Shown here: positions 48,401-58,865 of the stretch, in pieces
How the letters are laid out: each line of letters opens with the position of its first letter
Numbering within the stretch: position 1 is the stretch's first letter
Assembly: GCA_021464245.1 (NCBI GenBank)
Contig: JADCRB010000005.1
Span: 3,574,449-3,638,448 of the forward strand
Length of the DNA: 64,000 nucleotides
Direction: 5' to 3'
From: Carallia brachiata
Taxonomy: Eukaryota; Streptophyta; Magnoliopsida; Malpighiales; Rhizophoraceae
Made by a program: the position numbers and the translations under genes
Notes under the pieces: model-generated
Database searches by the model: none
Seen by the model: the letters and a program-made list of their open reading frames with translations, nothing else
Told to the model about the DNA's origin: nothing

Positions 48401-48690
48401 GAAAATTCAGTATCTTTATTCCTTCCTACCTCACCAAGGATAGAATAATTTTTCAAGCCTGATGAATCAACTGCGAGCGGGTTGCGAACTATTGCAGAAT
48501 TGGCCAAAGATCGTCCAACTGGGGAGCTGTTCTTAGCATACGTCGAATCGCCACTGTTGGGTAACAAAGATCGAAGAGCATTTCCGTAGGGAAGCAACAG
48601 AAATTGGAACGAAATGTGAGTTATAGCCACAAGACCCAGCACAAGAAGCCATCTTGAGGTCTTCTTCTGGAGTTGAAAGCTAAAATCCAT
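45481..48690 (-). CDS. Exostosin-family (GT47) glycosyltransferase, four exons, two 1-bp deletions
   Basis: A type II Golgi membrane enzyme of the plant GT47 exostosin family (At5g03795-like group), likely acting in cell-wall or glycan synthesis. Exons on the minus strand are 48690-47816, 47727-47597, 46975-46627 and 46148-45481, all with GT-AG borders. A membrane anchor (RWLLVLGLVAITHISFQF, about residues 14-33) follows a short cytoplasmic tail. An acidic stem follows, and then the exostosin domain: LKIYVYKEGKRPVFH, YASEGWFMKLM, DPRRAHLFYMPFSS, DHFLVACHDW, RHILAFYAGGMHGYLRP, KYCICPRGYEV, RVVESIFYECVP and DNFVPPFFEILDW. One base is missing in the A6 run of exon 1 (48355-48360), and one near 45746-45751 in the last exon. 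Correcting both gives exons of 876, 131, 349 and 669 bp, exactly 674 codons plus stop, with phases that agree. So the gene is probably intact in the plant and the assembly is wrong. Confidence 0.88.
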
Positions 48691-50274
48691 TCCACAAATA
48701 CCCACTTGCAATGCACGCAGTAACAATATCTCTCAAATTACCTAGCCATTAAAACACTAGCTGAAAAGAAGTCAACTTACAATCCCTTGCTTGAAAGCTG
48801 CAAATTTGACCAAATTTGGCCAAAAATCAAACCCCAGTTGACAAAACTTCACAGAAAATCAAAACTTTCAGATTAATTAAAACAAATGCAGAGACAGACA
48901 ATCAAAACCAAGCAAGCATACAGTTAAAAAGGCAAGAGAAAAGGAAAGGGTTTTGCAGAATACCGACCTAGAAGTTTCTGTTTCTCATAATTTTTCCCCA
49001 GTGGGGGTTGCTTCCTTCTTCCTGAACAATCGCAGTGGCAGCACAGCTTCTGTTTTGACAGAGTAGATGCAGATAAGTTTCCAGTTCCTGTTGGGTTTTG
49101 CTTGAACTTTCTACATTTACTGTCCATGTCTTCTTTCTGTCGGTGGGCCGGTAATTTTCATGATGAACGGTTAATTTTAGTTCGAGTTTTCTCCATGAGA
49201 TGAAGTGCATATCATCATATGGCAGCGAGGAAAAGGGCGTCCCTTTGTTACTCGCTATCCACCAAAAAAGCTATAAGATTGGTAAGCTATACATTATTGA
49301 TGTGATGAAATTTAATAAAAAATTTGTTAATTTTTGAACTCTTATTTAATTTTTTTGTCGGTGTTTTTTTATTTTAATTTTATTGAATTCAATCATAATT
49401 TTTTACTTCTTAAAATTCAATCATACAATTATTTATGTTATTTTAATATTATTTTTTAGTGATTAAAAAAATATACGACAAAAAAAAAGACTTAAAATTA
49501 ATAGATTATAATTCATTATTTTTTTATAACAAAATACTTTTTTTTGACAAAAAAAATAAATTTTTTTTTATCTATTTTTAAGTAGAAAAGCATCTGATGA
49601 AAAAAATTATCGTAATATGTTTATATAATTAGACTTTTCAGTGCAACTTAAAGGATGCTACCACAACTTCCCTACCTTTTTTTTTCCAAAAAGGGTAACA
49701 GGTGAAGTGAACCGGACTGTGCTTATCGCGTTATTATGTAATCCAGTCTTTCCAATTATCAATTTGTCAGTTTGATCTCTGACACAGTTACACCGTAGTA
49801 ATTAGCATTTGCTTGTTCGTTTTTTCAACTTTTTCCAAATCTGACATGTTTGGTGTACCGTTGTTAGACCTTGGATTGGAATGAATATAAAAGTTGGGAA
49901 AAAGTTGGTAGTCAAATAAATTTTTTTTATTTTATTTATATGTATTTTTTTTTGTAATTATTATTATTTTTTATGCAACTAAAACAATAAAAAGTGATAT
50001 AAAAAATATTATTATTTTTTCGTTTCACATTTATTTCTTATGGTTGCACAAAACATACTCGTAGTTGCACAAAAAAAACTCATGTAGACGTAGAAAAAAT
50101 TCATTTGCTTATGTAATGAAACTATAAAAGTTTTCGTTTTTTAACTCAAAAATTTGGTAACGCATACTGTAGCTTGACTTTACTGTTCTCGTACTTGTTA
50201 CAGTTTGCTCATAGTCATTGACTTCAGAAAGAGTTTCCCAGCTCCAATCGGATAAAAGTGGGACATCAGAAATT
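48691..50274. other. GT47 5' leader and upstream intergenic sequence
   Basis: 48691-49250 is GC-richer and should contain the GT47 leader and promoter, possibly with a 5' UTR intron. From 49250 it is AT-rich with long A/T runs and no gene. Confidence 0.4.
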
Positions 50275-50437
50275 TTTATCTGAATATTTTATCTGAATGA
50301 TAATAATTTTATTATTTTTTATGATAATTCTTGTACTTTTTATAGTTAAAAAATTTATATTTTTTTTATTACAAAAAATAAAAATATTGTCAAAAAAATA
50401 ATAAAATTGTTATGATTTGAATAAAAAAATCGAAAAA
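50275..50437. mobile_element. Small foldback MITE-like repeat
   Basis: The left half TTTTATCTGAATGATAATAA and the right half in reverse complement TTTTATTCAAATCATAACAA are inverted and similar. Both then run into TTTTATTATTTTTT-like sequence with a 60-bp middle. Ends and target duplication are unclear. Confidence 0.45.
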
Positions 50438-50659
50438 AATTTTAAAAGTGTAATGACGAGTTTCCCAATTTCAAAAAGCGTTGACCACTTAGTTACGGTC
50501 ACTCCTCGCCAGCCTGGCAGATGTTACATACAAAATCCCCGGGATTTTTGACAACCAAACGATGCCGTTTGGATTCTTCGATGTTTTTTTTCCCTGTAAT
50601 GACTGAACACAGTACGGCCGAACCCGTCATCAGCCATGGCGCTAAAATTGTTTCCGATA

Positions 50660-51443
50660 CCATTTCCACCTCAGTGCCGGCGCTTCGTCGCCCCCATCAC
50701 CGGCCACTCACGGAGGTCCACTTCTCCAGGTGGAACAACGCTAATGCGGAGAAATTCGAACTGCGTCGACGCGCTCAGGAGGTAATTGAAGCCGATATCC
50801 GCCGCCGCCGCCGCCGCTTTGACACCGTCAGCAACATTGTAGATAAGTTTAATTCTTCCGCGGTGACCGTCAGCGCCGAAACTTTTAAATCCATTGGCAC
50901 ACACTCCGCTCCTTCGAGATCCTCAATTCCGGGCAGGAAATCCAGATACTCCAAACCCGATACCCGAGTCTCCGACCATGCAAGAATTACTAAACTCCCC
51001 CAGCCGAAAGATAACGAGAGAGCAAATCATCATCGAAAGAAAGGCGGAGATCAAGATCAGTGAAGACGGCCTCTCCTACGTCGTTGACGGCGCGCCGTTC
51101 AAGTTCAAGTACAGCTACACGGAGACGGCGAAGGCGTAGCCCCTGAAATTGCCGGAGGGCCCGTTCGGGCCCACGCGCCGCCCATGGACTGAGCGGGCCC
51201 CGCTTCCATCAGGGCAAGAAGGAGTTAGGAGAGTCAGTTTGATTCTTTCGTAATTGCCGCCACCAAATAACAAAGAGGGGTGAAGCCGGTTCAATCTCCG
51301 GGTCCATTTCATCCCGGGTCGGGTCCTAGGCATGGGAAAACGAGGGATGAAATTCTCGGGGAGCCGTTAACGGTGGAAGAGGTTAAGGAGTTAGTCAATG
51401 GGTGCTTGAAGCCAACGGCAACGCGGCAGTTGAATATGGGTAC
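50660..51443 (+). pseudogene. CRS2-associated factor (CAF)-like pseudogene, exon 1 only
   Basis: Plant CAF proteins are plastid group II intron splicing cofactors. Landmarks in order are FSRWNNANAEKF, EVIEADIRRRRRRFD, SAPSRSSIPGRKSRYS, TREQIIIERKAEIKI, GLSYVVDGAPFKFKYSYTET, RPWTERAPLP, ILGEPLTVEEVKELVNGC and RQLNMG. Several breaks separate them: a frame change near 51005, a TAG where Lys is expected at about 51138, and further shifts through 51350. The exon-end donor GTAAGT (51444-51449) survives, but no later exon was found in the next 2 kb. This is a truncated, decayed copy, and a functional paralogue should be elsewhere. Confidence 0.8.
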
Positions 51444-51449
51444 GTAAGT

Positions 51450-52430
51450 TTTATTTTTGGTAATTTTGTTTATTGGGAATTTAGATGGCCAGAAATTAAT
51501 AGTTAAATTGTATCTAAATGTAATTTAGTTTATGTAATAATAAATATATTTTATATAATTATAATTAAAAAATATAAAAATTAAAAAAAAGTAATATTTT
51601 TTATTATTATTGTTATATAAAATATGTATTTTATTACATAAAATATAAATTTAAAAATTATATAGCGACCAAATTGTACGGATGTACAACTTTTCCTTTT
51701 CGCTTATAGGGATTTTCTTTTTTTTTTTTGGTTTTCGGTTTTTCTTGGGTGTCTGCAAAAAATTTGAATTTACAAGAGGCTATGGGAGGTTGCGATTCGA
51801 TCAGCTTTGATTGTGAAATGTAAAATGCTGCGTTGCTTGTTTCTCATGGCCCATGAGTCATGGGTGTTAAAAGTCAGGTTGAATCAACTTATAAACAGTT
51901 GGATGTGACGTGGGCTTGTTTATAAAAACATAATATAAAATACGGAAATGATACAGGGATTCCGTCAGCCAGCAGTTAAAAATATTTCTCTTTAATTTTT
52001 AATTAATTTTTATAATAATATTAAATATATTTAAAATTAAATAAAATATGTTTAAAATTTAATTTTTTTAAAAAATAAACATTGTTTAGCATTTTATTTG
52101 ATGACGTGCCTTGCGTGGGTACTGTATGACCTGGGACATGTGTCTTAGTAAGGATACTCTATAAGGTTTTATTACATGAGTATATAAATTTTATTTAAAC
52201 TCTTTTTTTTTCTTTCTTTTTTTTGGCACAAAATTAAATTATAAGTGTATTTTATATTACTTTAAATATAATTAATATTATTTTAAATTTTCATTTTAAA
52301 AAAAATTCAATTTCTTTATTCTTTGGGCTAACTCAGTGTGGTCGTTGGACGCTTTGTACGCATGAACTTTTTTTTTAATGGGAAATCAGCTAAAGATTTT
52401 TTTTGATCAAAAAAATGATTTAGTTACAGA
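51450..52430. other. Intergenic, AT-rich, no gene recognised
   Basis: Long A/T runs. No CRM-domain exon matching the upstream CAF pseudogene was seen. Confidence 0.45.
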
Positions 52431-52735
52431 TGCGTTGATCTCCAGATCTCTGTGTCGAATTCGAGAGAAATTCTCGTTTGAACAGTCAATTTAACAACTC
52501 TCAAAGAAATCAAACTCATTATGCGAATACCAACAAAGTCAATGAGATTTTATCACTGGTGTCTTGATAGGTAAGTTTAATTGTAAATAGGACTTACAGA
52601 CTTTCGCTACTTTTGGAGTCACCTCGCGCATTGATAAAGGGAAGACATACCGCCCCGGGACTTAAACCCGGGATGTCAAGTGTGAAGATACGTTAACTTA
52701 CGACTGAATCACCGACTCGCATGATAAATCAGTTA
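52431..52735 (-). mobile_element. Possible tRNA-derived SINE (minus strand)
   Basis: On the minus strand GGTGATTCAGTCGTAAGTT (about 52694-52712) resembles a Pol III A-box, and CGGGTTTAAGTCCCG (52656-52670) a B-box. The spacing suits a tRNA-derived head. A non-tRNA body of about 200 bp continues leftward. Not a functional tRNA gene: no acceptor stem or anticodon loop can be closed. Confidence 0.4.
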
Positions 52736-53389
52736 AAGATGATTTAATACTCTTCTTGTCGAGGGTGATTTATAGCGAGAACAAGGGTGTGCAGTTGGGG
52801 CTATCGTGCGCACTTGTTGACTAACGTGGGCCAAGAGCTAATCGTTATCCTGCTGTTGACGATCATATGTTAATCATTCGAAGTTAAATTTCCATCTCTT
52901 CATTTGTCTGAGGATCTCTCTCTCCTGTAAGCTGATGTTGGTGTATGATTAATCATACTTGGAACCATTTGAAGATAACAAATTGTATTGGCAAGCCAAG
53001 TGGGGCAACAAGAAAATTAATCGTTTGGAGGGTTTCTAGCAGCTTTCAAGTTTCACCCACATACTGCTAAAGTTATTGCATGCCATCCACCTTAAAAGGT
53101 ACAATCTGCTAATTTTCTGATTGGAATTGTTTTGATATAATGTCAAGAAACTAGTCATCTCAAAAGCCAAAAGTTTGGAAAAATTGAAAAATGAAATACA
53201 TATTTAACTCTAGCACGAAAATAAAAAAACTGGAAACTTCATTTAAAAATATGTCAACAAGGATCCCTATTTTTGTTAGTATTTCCTATAGTTGAATCAT
53301 AGCAATGCAATTAAAATACATGCTTTGATGAGTTTTCGTGACACATTTTGCTATGTTGTCATTTGTGACCTGTTTCTTCTGCAAAAACA
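52736..53389. other. Intergenic upstream of the exon-like ORF
   Basis: No coding sequence is recognised. The last 25 bp form a pyrimidine-rich acceptor-like stretch ending CAG at 53390. Confidence 0.4.
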
Positions 53390-53593
53390 GAAAATTTCAC
53401 CGAAAAGCCAAGGCTGCCTGCTTCTCCTCGCGTAAGACTAACACTCAGCAGATACTCATTTCAAACATATCCTCCCTCTAAGTCTCAAGTTTTCACGAAC
53501 AGAAGGATGCAATCTCTCGCATCAGCTAAAAAGAGCAACCAAATGCAAAAGACTACCACATTTGCGGGGTCCGGAAAAGAGTCTGTGTATTGA
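53390..53593 (+). CDS. Orphan terminal-exon-like ORF, unknown protein
   Basis: A TTTCTTCTGCAAAAACAG acceptor-like site is followed by 67 open codons ending in TGA at 53591-53593. The peptide is basic and Ser/Pro-rich (KPRLPASPRVRLTLSRYSF, VFTNRRMQSLASAKKSN, TFAGSGKESVY). That bias towards Arg, Ser and Lys looks like a real C-terminal tail rather than random AT-rich sequence. No upstream exon or start codon was found. It could be the last exon of a gene lost by rearrangement, and I do not recognise its family. Confidence 0.35.
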   Translation, partial: ENFTEKPRLPASPRVRLTLSRYSFQTYPPSKSQVFTNRRMQSLASAKKSNQMQKTTTFAGSGKESVY

Positions 53594-54949
53594 AAACTTT
53601 TCTCCCCAAGTGCTTCCAGTAAAGATCAAATCGTTGTGGACAAAAGATGTGCTCCTCTCCTTACTATTTTGGCCAACTTCACTGGTATCCTCTCTCCGTT
53701 TCGAAACGAAGAGTATAGCTGAAAATGTGCATCTCAGGGTCATGCATGACATTTCTTGAATATAGACTGTAATGCCTGTAGCCAAATTTGGATTCAAACT
53801 TGTGAATGTAAAGGGAATTACATCTAACATTCAATGGGCTGCTTCGATTTTCTTGGCTATCTCTTGCAAATAACATTGACTTTTTGTTGCAGTAACCATG
53901 ACATAACGTTAATCTCTCTCTCTCAAGTTATCTTTAAAACCATGAAGACATCAGAATATACATATAATAAATAATAAAATCCACCAATCTCATTAAATAT
54001 TTACTTTGAATGAGACAAAAATATGATCAGAAAACTGTAAGTTGTTCAAAACTGAAACATGCCACCAGCATGCAATAAACAATATCAATATATGACATTA
54101 ATTGTAAGCAGCATGAAATTTTGTTATTCTAACGATAACAATAAACTATTGGCTGCGTCACGATCTTTCAAAACCTACCCCCTTTTTTTTTTTTTTTAGC
54201 AGTTAGGCACGTGGTGGACACGGTATGATTGTTGGATCGAGAAATGTCAAATAATGTGAATGGGCTCAAATGTTACTAGAACTCAAGCTAGCTAATAGAA
54301 AATTTATAATCATTATAAGTTAAATTATAAATTTTATTTTTATTAATATAAGATATTATATTTTTTAATATATTCTTTTAATAAGTATTAGACCTGATTA
54401 GTACGTGACAAAAAAAAACTTTACTAAAATGAGACAAATCCATATCAATGAATAATTTAACGAGTGCAGATTAAAAGAGTATACTAATTTCTGATATTAT
54501 GTCAAATAATATCTATAAGATATAGAAATTATTTGAAAAGAAATATGAATTTAATTGAAAAAAAAATTAATAAATTATTAAATGGTGTTTGATATATCTT
54601 GTACTTTTTGCGTACCCTAAAATGCGTGTGAACATAATGAAACCCATTATAGTATTCTCTACCTTGCCATCGCCACCAAAATTTCTAAGCCTAGAATCTT
54701 ACAATATATGATAGAAAAATAGTCAGTAAAAGCAAGGATGGAAGAGAATAGCGTCAGAATAAAGCTAAATAAACACCCAAACCGGAAAGCAACCATTTTG
54801 GTGGGGTTAGATACACATTAAATGGCCCTGATTGCTTCGATCCCACTTCAACCCTGAAGCATTTGTCCAAAAATAGGACAGAATTTCTAGCAAAATGCTT
54901 GCTGCCAAGGATTAAACTTCTGTGCAAATTTCAAATTGTCTGCTATCCC
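53594..54949. other. Intergenic; ATL upstream region
   Basis: No gene. The promoter of the ATL gene should lie in 54300-54949. No decisive TATA can be assigned. Confidence 0.4.
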
Positions 54950-56060
54950 ATGAATCCGTTAAGATTGCTCTTGCTCATTATACATCCCTTTTTCATGTTC
55001 TTCCATTCTTTGGCTCAGTCTACCTTAGCTCATGGTACAGCAAATTCCCAGGACGCTATCTCAAATTCTCAGCCAAGTCTTGCTGTAATCATAGGGGTTC
55101 TCTGCACGATTTTTTCAGCTACTTTTATCCTCTTATTCTATGCAAAATTCTGCTGCAGTGGATCTTCTGTTCATGGCGATTCACTAAATCGTCCTGGAAT
55201 AGTTCAATCAGCATCGAGGTTCTCTGGAATTGATAAGACAGTGATAGAATTACTCCCTTTATTCAGATTCTCTTCTCTTAAAGGGTCAAGGGAAGGGCTG
55301 GAGTGCGCAGTCTGCTTATCAAAATTCGAAGACACAGAGATTCTGAGGTTGCTGCCTAAATGCAAACATGCCCTTCACATTAACTGTGTGGATCAATGGC
55401 TTGAGAGACACTCTAGCTGCCCTCTTTGCAGGTGCAAGGTGAGCCCTGACGACCCAGCAATCTTCACGTACTCGAACAGTATGCGATCGTTGCAGAATCC
55501 ATCCGAGCTCAGACAGGACTCAGACATAGAGCTATTTGTGAAGAGGGAGGAAACCCATCAAGGCTCTTCAAGATTTAGCGTAGGTGGCAGCTTTCGGAAA
55601 CTTGAAAAGCGTAGCAAGGAAGAAGAATCGTTAATCCGAGAATAAGAAGTTGACTGCAGCAGTGAAAATGGGAAAATCTTAAATAAGTTCAATCACAAGA
55701 TCATTGCCTCCGATGTTGTCTTCAAGAATAGATGGAGCAATGTTAGTTCTGACTTGATGTTCTTGAATTACGAGATGCTTAATGAACTTTCAAGCAACAG
55801 ATTCTCTTCGTTGGATTTGAACAATGGGCAATTCGCCAACGCAAGAGTCATAGAAGATGACCAAATGATGCAAGATCGAGGAAGAAGTGGAGATAAACAG
55901 ATTGTTTGAAAGTAAAAATAGTACAATCATTAGAAATTCTCTAACTTCAGTTCCCAGTCTTCCTTCTACATCAGATTCAAAAGAGAATTCAATTCGTGAC
56001 ATGCTAAAGATTATAAATTCAGCCGAAAGAAGGTCAGTATCTGAAATTGCAGCTTTCTGA
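54950..56060 (+). pseudogene. ATL-type RING-H2 E3 ubiquitin ligase, in-frame stop and 1-bp insertion
   Basis: Membrane-anchored ubiquitin ligase of the ATL family (ATL42/43-like). From the ATG at 54950 there is a signal-like hydrophobic N-terminus (residues 4-22), a transmembrane segment (about 44-66), the GLD-type motif GIDKTVIELLPLF (93-105) and a RING-H2 finger at residues 119-160. All eight ligands are present: C119, C122, C138, H140, H143, C146, C157 and C160, with PKCKHALHINC and DQWL between. At codon 232 (55643-55645) an in-frame TAA appears. Coding-like sequence continues in the same frame (DVVFKNRWSNV, SSNRFSSLDL), then one extra base at about 55871 shifts it, and it ends ERRSVSEIAAF, TGA at 56058-56060. 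Total length is 369 codons once one base is removed. The RING domain precedes both lesions, so a truncated but RING-bearing protein remains possible. Confidence 0.85.
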
Positions 56061-56102
56061 AGATTTAAAAGCCTTGGAATCAGCAGCAAAATCAGAGAGC
56101 CT

Positions 56103-56224
56103 TGTAAAGCGTAAATTTCGAGTTTAAAACAATTAAACTCGAAAATACAAAAATAACTTACAAATAAAAATTGTAAAGTAAAAGAAAATTTACGTGGGGT
56201 CGATCTCCGTAGATCCTCCGATTA
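56103..56224 (-). repeat. Gypsy LTR end, inverted, cut by the assembly gap
   Basis: 122 bp that match, in reverse complement, the last part of the LTR at 5261-5377, through CGGAGGATCTACGGAGATCG and ending at GCTTTACA. It lies 43 bp after the ATL stop. The rest of the LTR or element is hidden in the N run. The candidate target duplication on the left is AGCCT (56098-56102). Confidence 0.9.
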
Positions 56225-57127
56225 NNNNNNNNNNNNNNNNNNNNNNNNNNNNNNNNNNNNNNNNNNNNNNNNNNNNNNNNNNNNNNNNNNNNNNNNNNNN
56301 NNNNNNNNNNNNNNNNNNNNNNNNNNNNNNNNNNNNNNNNNNNNNNNNNNNNNNNNNNNNNNNNNNNNNNNNNNNNNNNNNNNNNNNNNNNNNNNNNNNN
56401 NNNNNNNNNNNNNNNNNNNNNNNNNNNNNNNNNNNNNNNNNNNNNNNNNNNNNNNNNNNNNNNNNNNNNNNNNNNNNNNNNNNNNNNNNNNNNNNNNNNN
56501 NNNNNNNNNNNNNNNNNNNNNNNNNNNNNNNNNNNNNNNNNNNNNNNNNNNNNNNNNNNNNNNNNNNNNNNNNNNNNNNNNNNNNNNNNNNNNNNNNNNN
56601 NNNNNNNNNNNNNNNNNNNNNNNNNNNNNNNNNNNNNNNNNNNNNNNNNNNNNNNNNNNNNNNNNNNNNNNNNNNNNNNNNNNNNNNNNNNNNNNNNNNN
56701 NNNNNNNNNNNNNNNNNNNNNNNNNNNNNNNNNNNNNNNNNNNNNNNNNNNNNNNNNNNNNNNNNNNNNNNNNNNNNNNNNNNNNNNNNNNNNNNNNNNN
56801 NNNNNNNNNNNNNNNNNNNNNNNNNNNNNNNNNNNNNNNNNNNNNNNNNNNNNNNNNNNNNNNNNNNNNNNNNNNNNNNNNNNNNNNNNNNNNNNNNNNN
56901 NNNNNNNNNNNNNNNNNNNNNNNNNNNNNNNNNNNNNNNNNNNNNNNNNNNNNNNNNNNNNNNNNNNNNNNNNNNNNNNNNNNNNNNNNNNNNNNNNNNN
57001 NNNNNNNNNNNNNNNNNNNNNNNNNNNNNNNNNNNNNNNNNNNNNNNNNNNNNNNNNNNNNNNNNNNNNNNNNNNNNNNNNNNNNNNNNNNNNNNNNNNN
57101 NNNNNNNNNNNNNNNNNNNNNNNNNNN
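56225..57127. other. Assembly gap, 903 N
   Basis: Undetermined bases. It begins inside an LTR, so an unresolved repeat is the probable cause. Confidence 0.98.
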
Positions 57128-58396
57128 ATCGGAGTTCGTAAACCTTAGCTGTTTCTTTGTATAGTCGAAAGCCTACCAGTGCATAAAAAAAAGAATTCCG
57201 CTTCCATTTAGGGAAAATGACGCAATATTTCTATTCAATTTGTTGATTTGCATTGCCCTCTCTAATTCTGGAAGCCAGGTACATTCAATTATTCATCAGG
57301 TCTAAGCACGTAAGCATCTGATGCATTGATGTACTCTTTGACACCAAATTTGCTTCTCGAACAGAATCGAGTCTATTGATTCCCGAATGAAACGATTTGC
57401 GTGATTAATTGCACTAACAGAACTGTAAGCGGATATTGTTGGCTCCTGCAAAAAAGTATAAGATTTTTCTTTGAGCAACTAAAAAAAACTAATATTGTAA
57501 GTCTGTAAGTTATCGCACTTGTGGGTTATGACCGAGGCTACTTGTTGATATCCTCATTCAACCTGTCCTATAGAGAGGATACACTAATAAAATATTATTG
57601 AGTTCGAGTAGGTCTCATCCACATCCGACTGCAATATTAAAAATTTTAGAACCCAACAACGTACTCTCATTTTAAATCTCATTTTATTTGGCCGTAGATA
57701 ACAACAAAGAAACTCAAAACCTGGTTAATATGATAGAAGTATACTAAATTACTGCTAAACTACTACCTAAAGTAGTGTATTAGCAAATTTTATTTTCACG
57801 TTATGTAATAACTTTCGTGCATTGGTACATCATATTCATGTTTTATAATTTATTCATTTTTTAGCATTACATTCCTCACAAGCATGCCATAGAGACATAG
57901 TTTGACTCAATAGAGATTAGTTATTGTTAAATTTAATTAGCTAGCAACTTTGTGGAGTGTCTCTCTGAGATTTGATGTTCTTAACCTAAAGTGTCTCTTC
58001 CTCTTTTTGTAAAACAAGGAATAGCCCAACAATCAATGTTATTGTTAAACATATAAAATAGGCTAAGACTACGTAAATATGTTTAGTGTGATATGTAGAA
58101 AGAATACAATTAATTTAATGATTTATTTTTTTAATTTAATATATTTTTTATGATTTAATAGTTCAGATATCGAATACTAACTTTATGACTATTATATATT
58201 TTTTTTTCTATTTGATATTCCCTAATCATGCTAACATACAATCGGTAACTTAAAAAAAAGAAAAAAGTGAAGCAGATTTTAAGTCAGCATATTGTAGGGG
58301 TATCGCTGCGCCGTTAGACCTCAGTCTTAGTTTTTTTTATTAGGTCCTGTGGCCTTTCTTCTCGACCAAAAGAAAAAAGAAACAAAGTCTTACACC
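57128..58396. other. Intergenic, AT-rich, no gene recognised
   Basis: No ORF or repeat of confidence. The sequence right of the gap does not start with an LTR edge. Bases 58392-58396 (ACACC) would be the left target duplication of the Copia element. Confidence 0.4.
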
Positions 58397-58851
58397 TGTT
58401 AGGAAAGAGTGTTAAATTATCTTTATGGTGGCCCACATGTTAAAAGATAAGGAAAGAGATAAATAAGAATTATTTATTTCTTAAGGTGATAATTATAAAT
58501 AAATAAAGGACAACTACCCACTTATCACGATTGCGTAAGGATAGCTAGTTAGAGTTCAAACCAGTTACAACCCACTATCCTTGATGGGAGGAAGTGGGGT
58601 AAGGATTGGTAACTGACAGGGTCCCTAACCTAGCCTATATAAGGAGAAGCCTATTAACCATCACTGTACGCTTCTAAAAGCATCGGGTCATAGGCTAGAA
58701 GACACTGTCGCTAAAATAAAAATATATCAGTTTTCATATTCCTATTGAGTGATCGTCCCTGCTTGTGGTTTATAAATTGTTGATCAATATGGCTGAAGGT
58801 ATATCTTCCGCTCAATTTATTTAGGCTCAAATTTGATTTAAAATTTTTACA
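58397..58851 (+). repeat. 5' LTR of the Copia element (455 bp)
   Basis: It starts TGTTAGG and ends TTTTACA, giving TGT...ACA termini, two bases before the primer binding site. A TATATAA (58636-58642) is its core promoter. The 3' LTR lies outside the window. Confidence 0.85.
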
Positions 58852-58853
58852 TG

Positions 58854-58865
58854 TGGTATCAGAGC
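58854..58865 (+). promoter_or_regulatory. Primer binding site for initiator Met-tRNA
   Basis: TGGTATCAGAGC is the complement of the 3' end of plant initiator methionyl-tRNA, the standard Copia primer. It sits 2 bp after the LTR. Confidence 0.92.

Noticed and set aside
52650..52715. A tRNA gene
   Set aside because: Only A/B-box-like motifs are present; no acceptor or anticodon stems can be closed.
56194..57141. A 315-codon ORF across the N run
   Set aside because: It consists almost entirely of undetermined bases.
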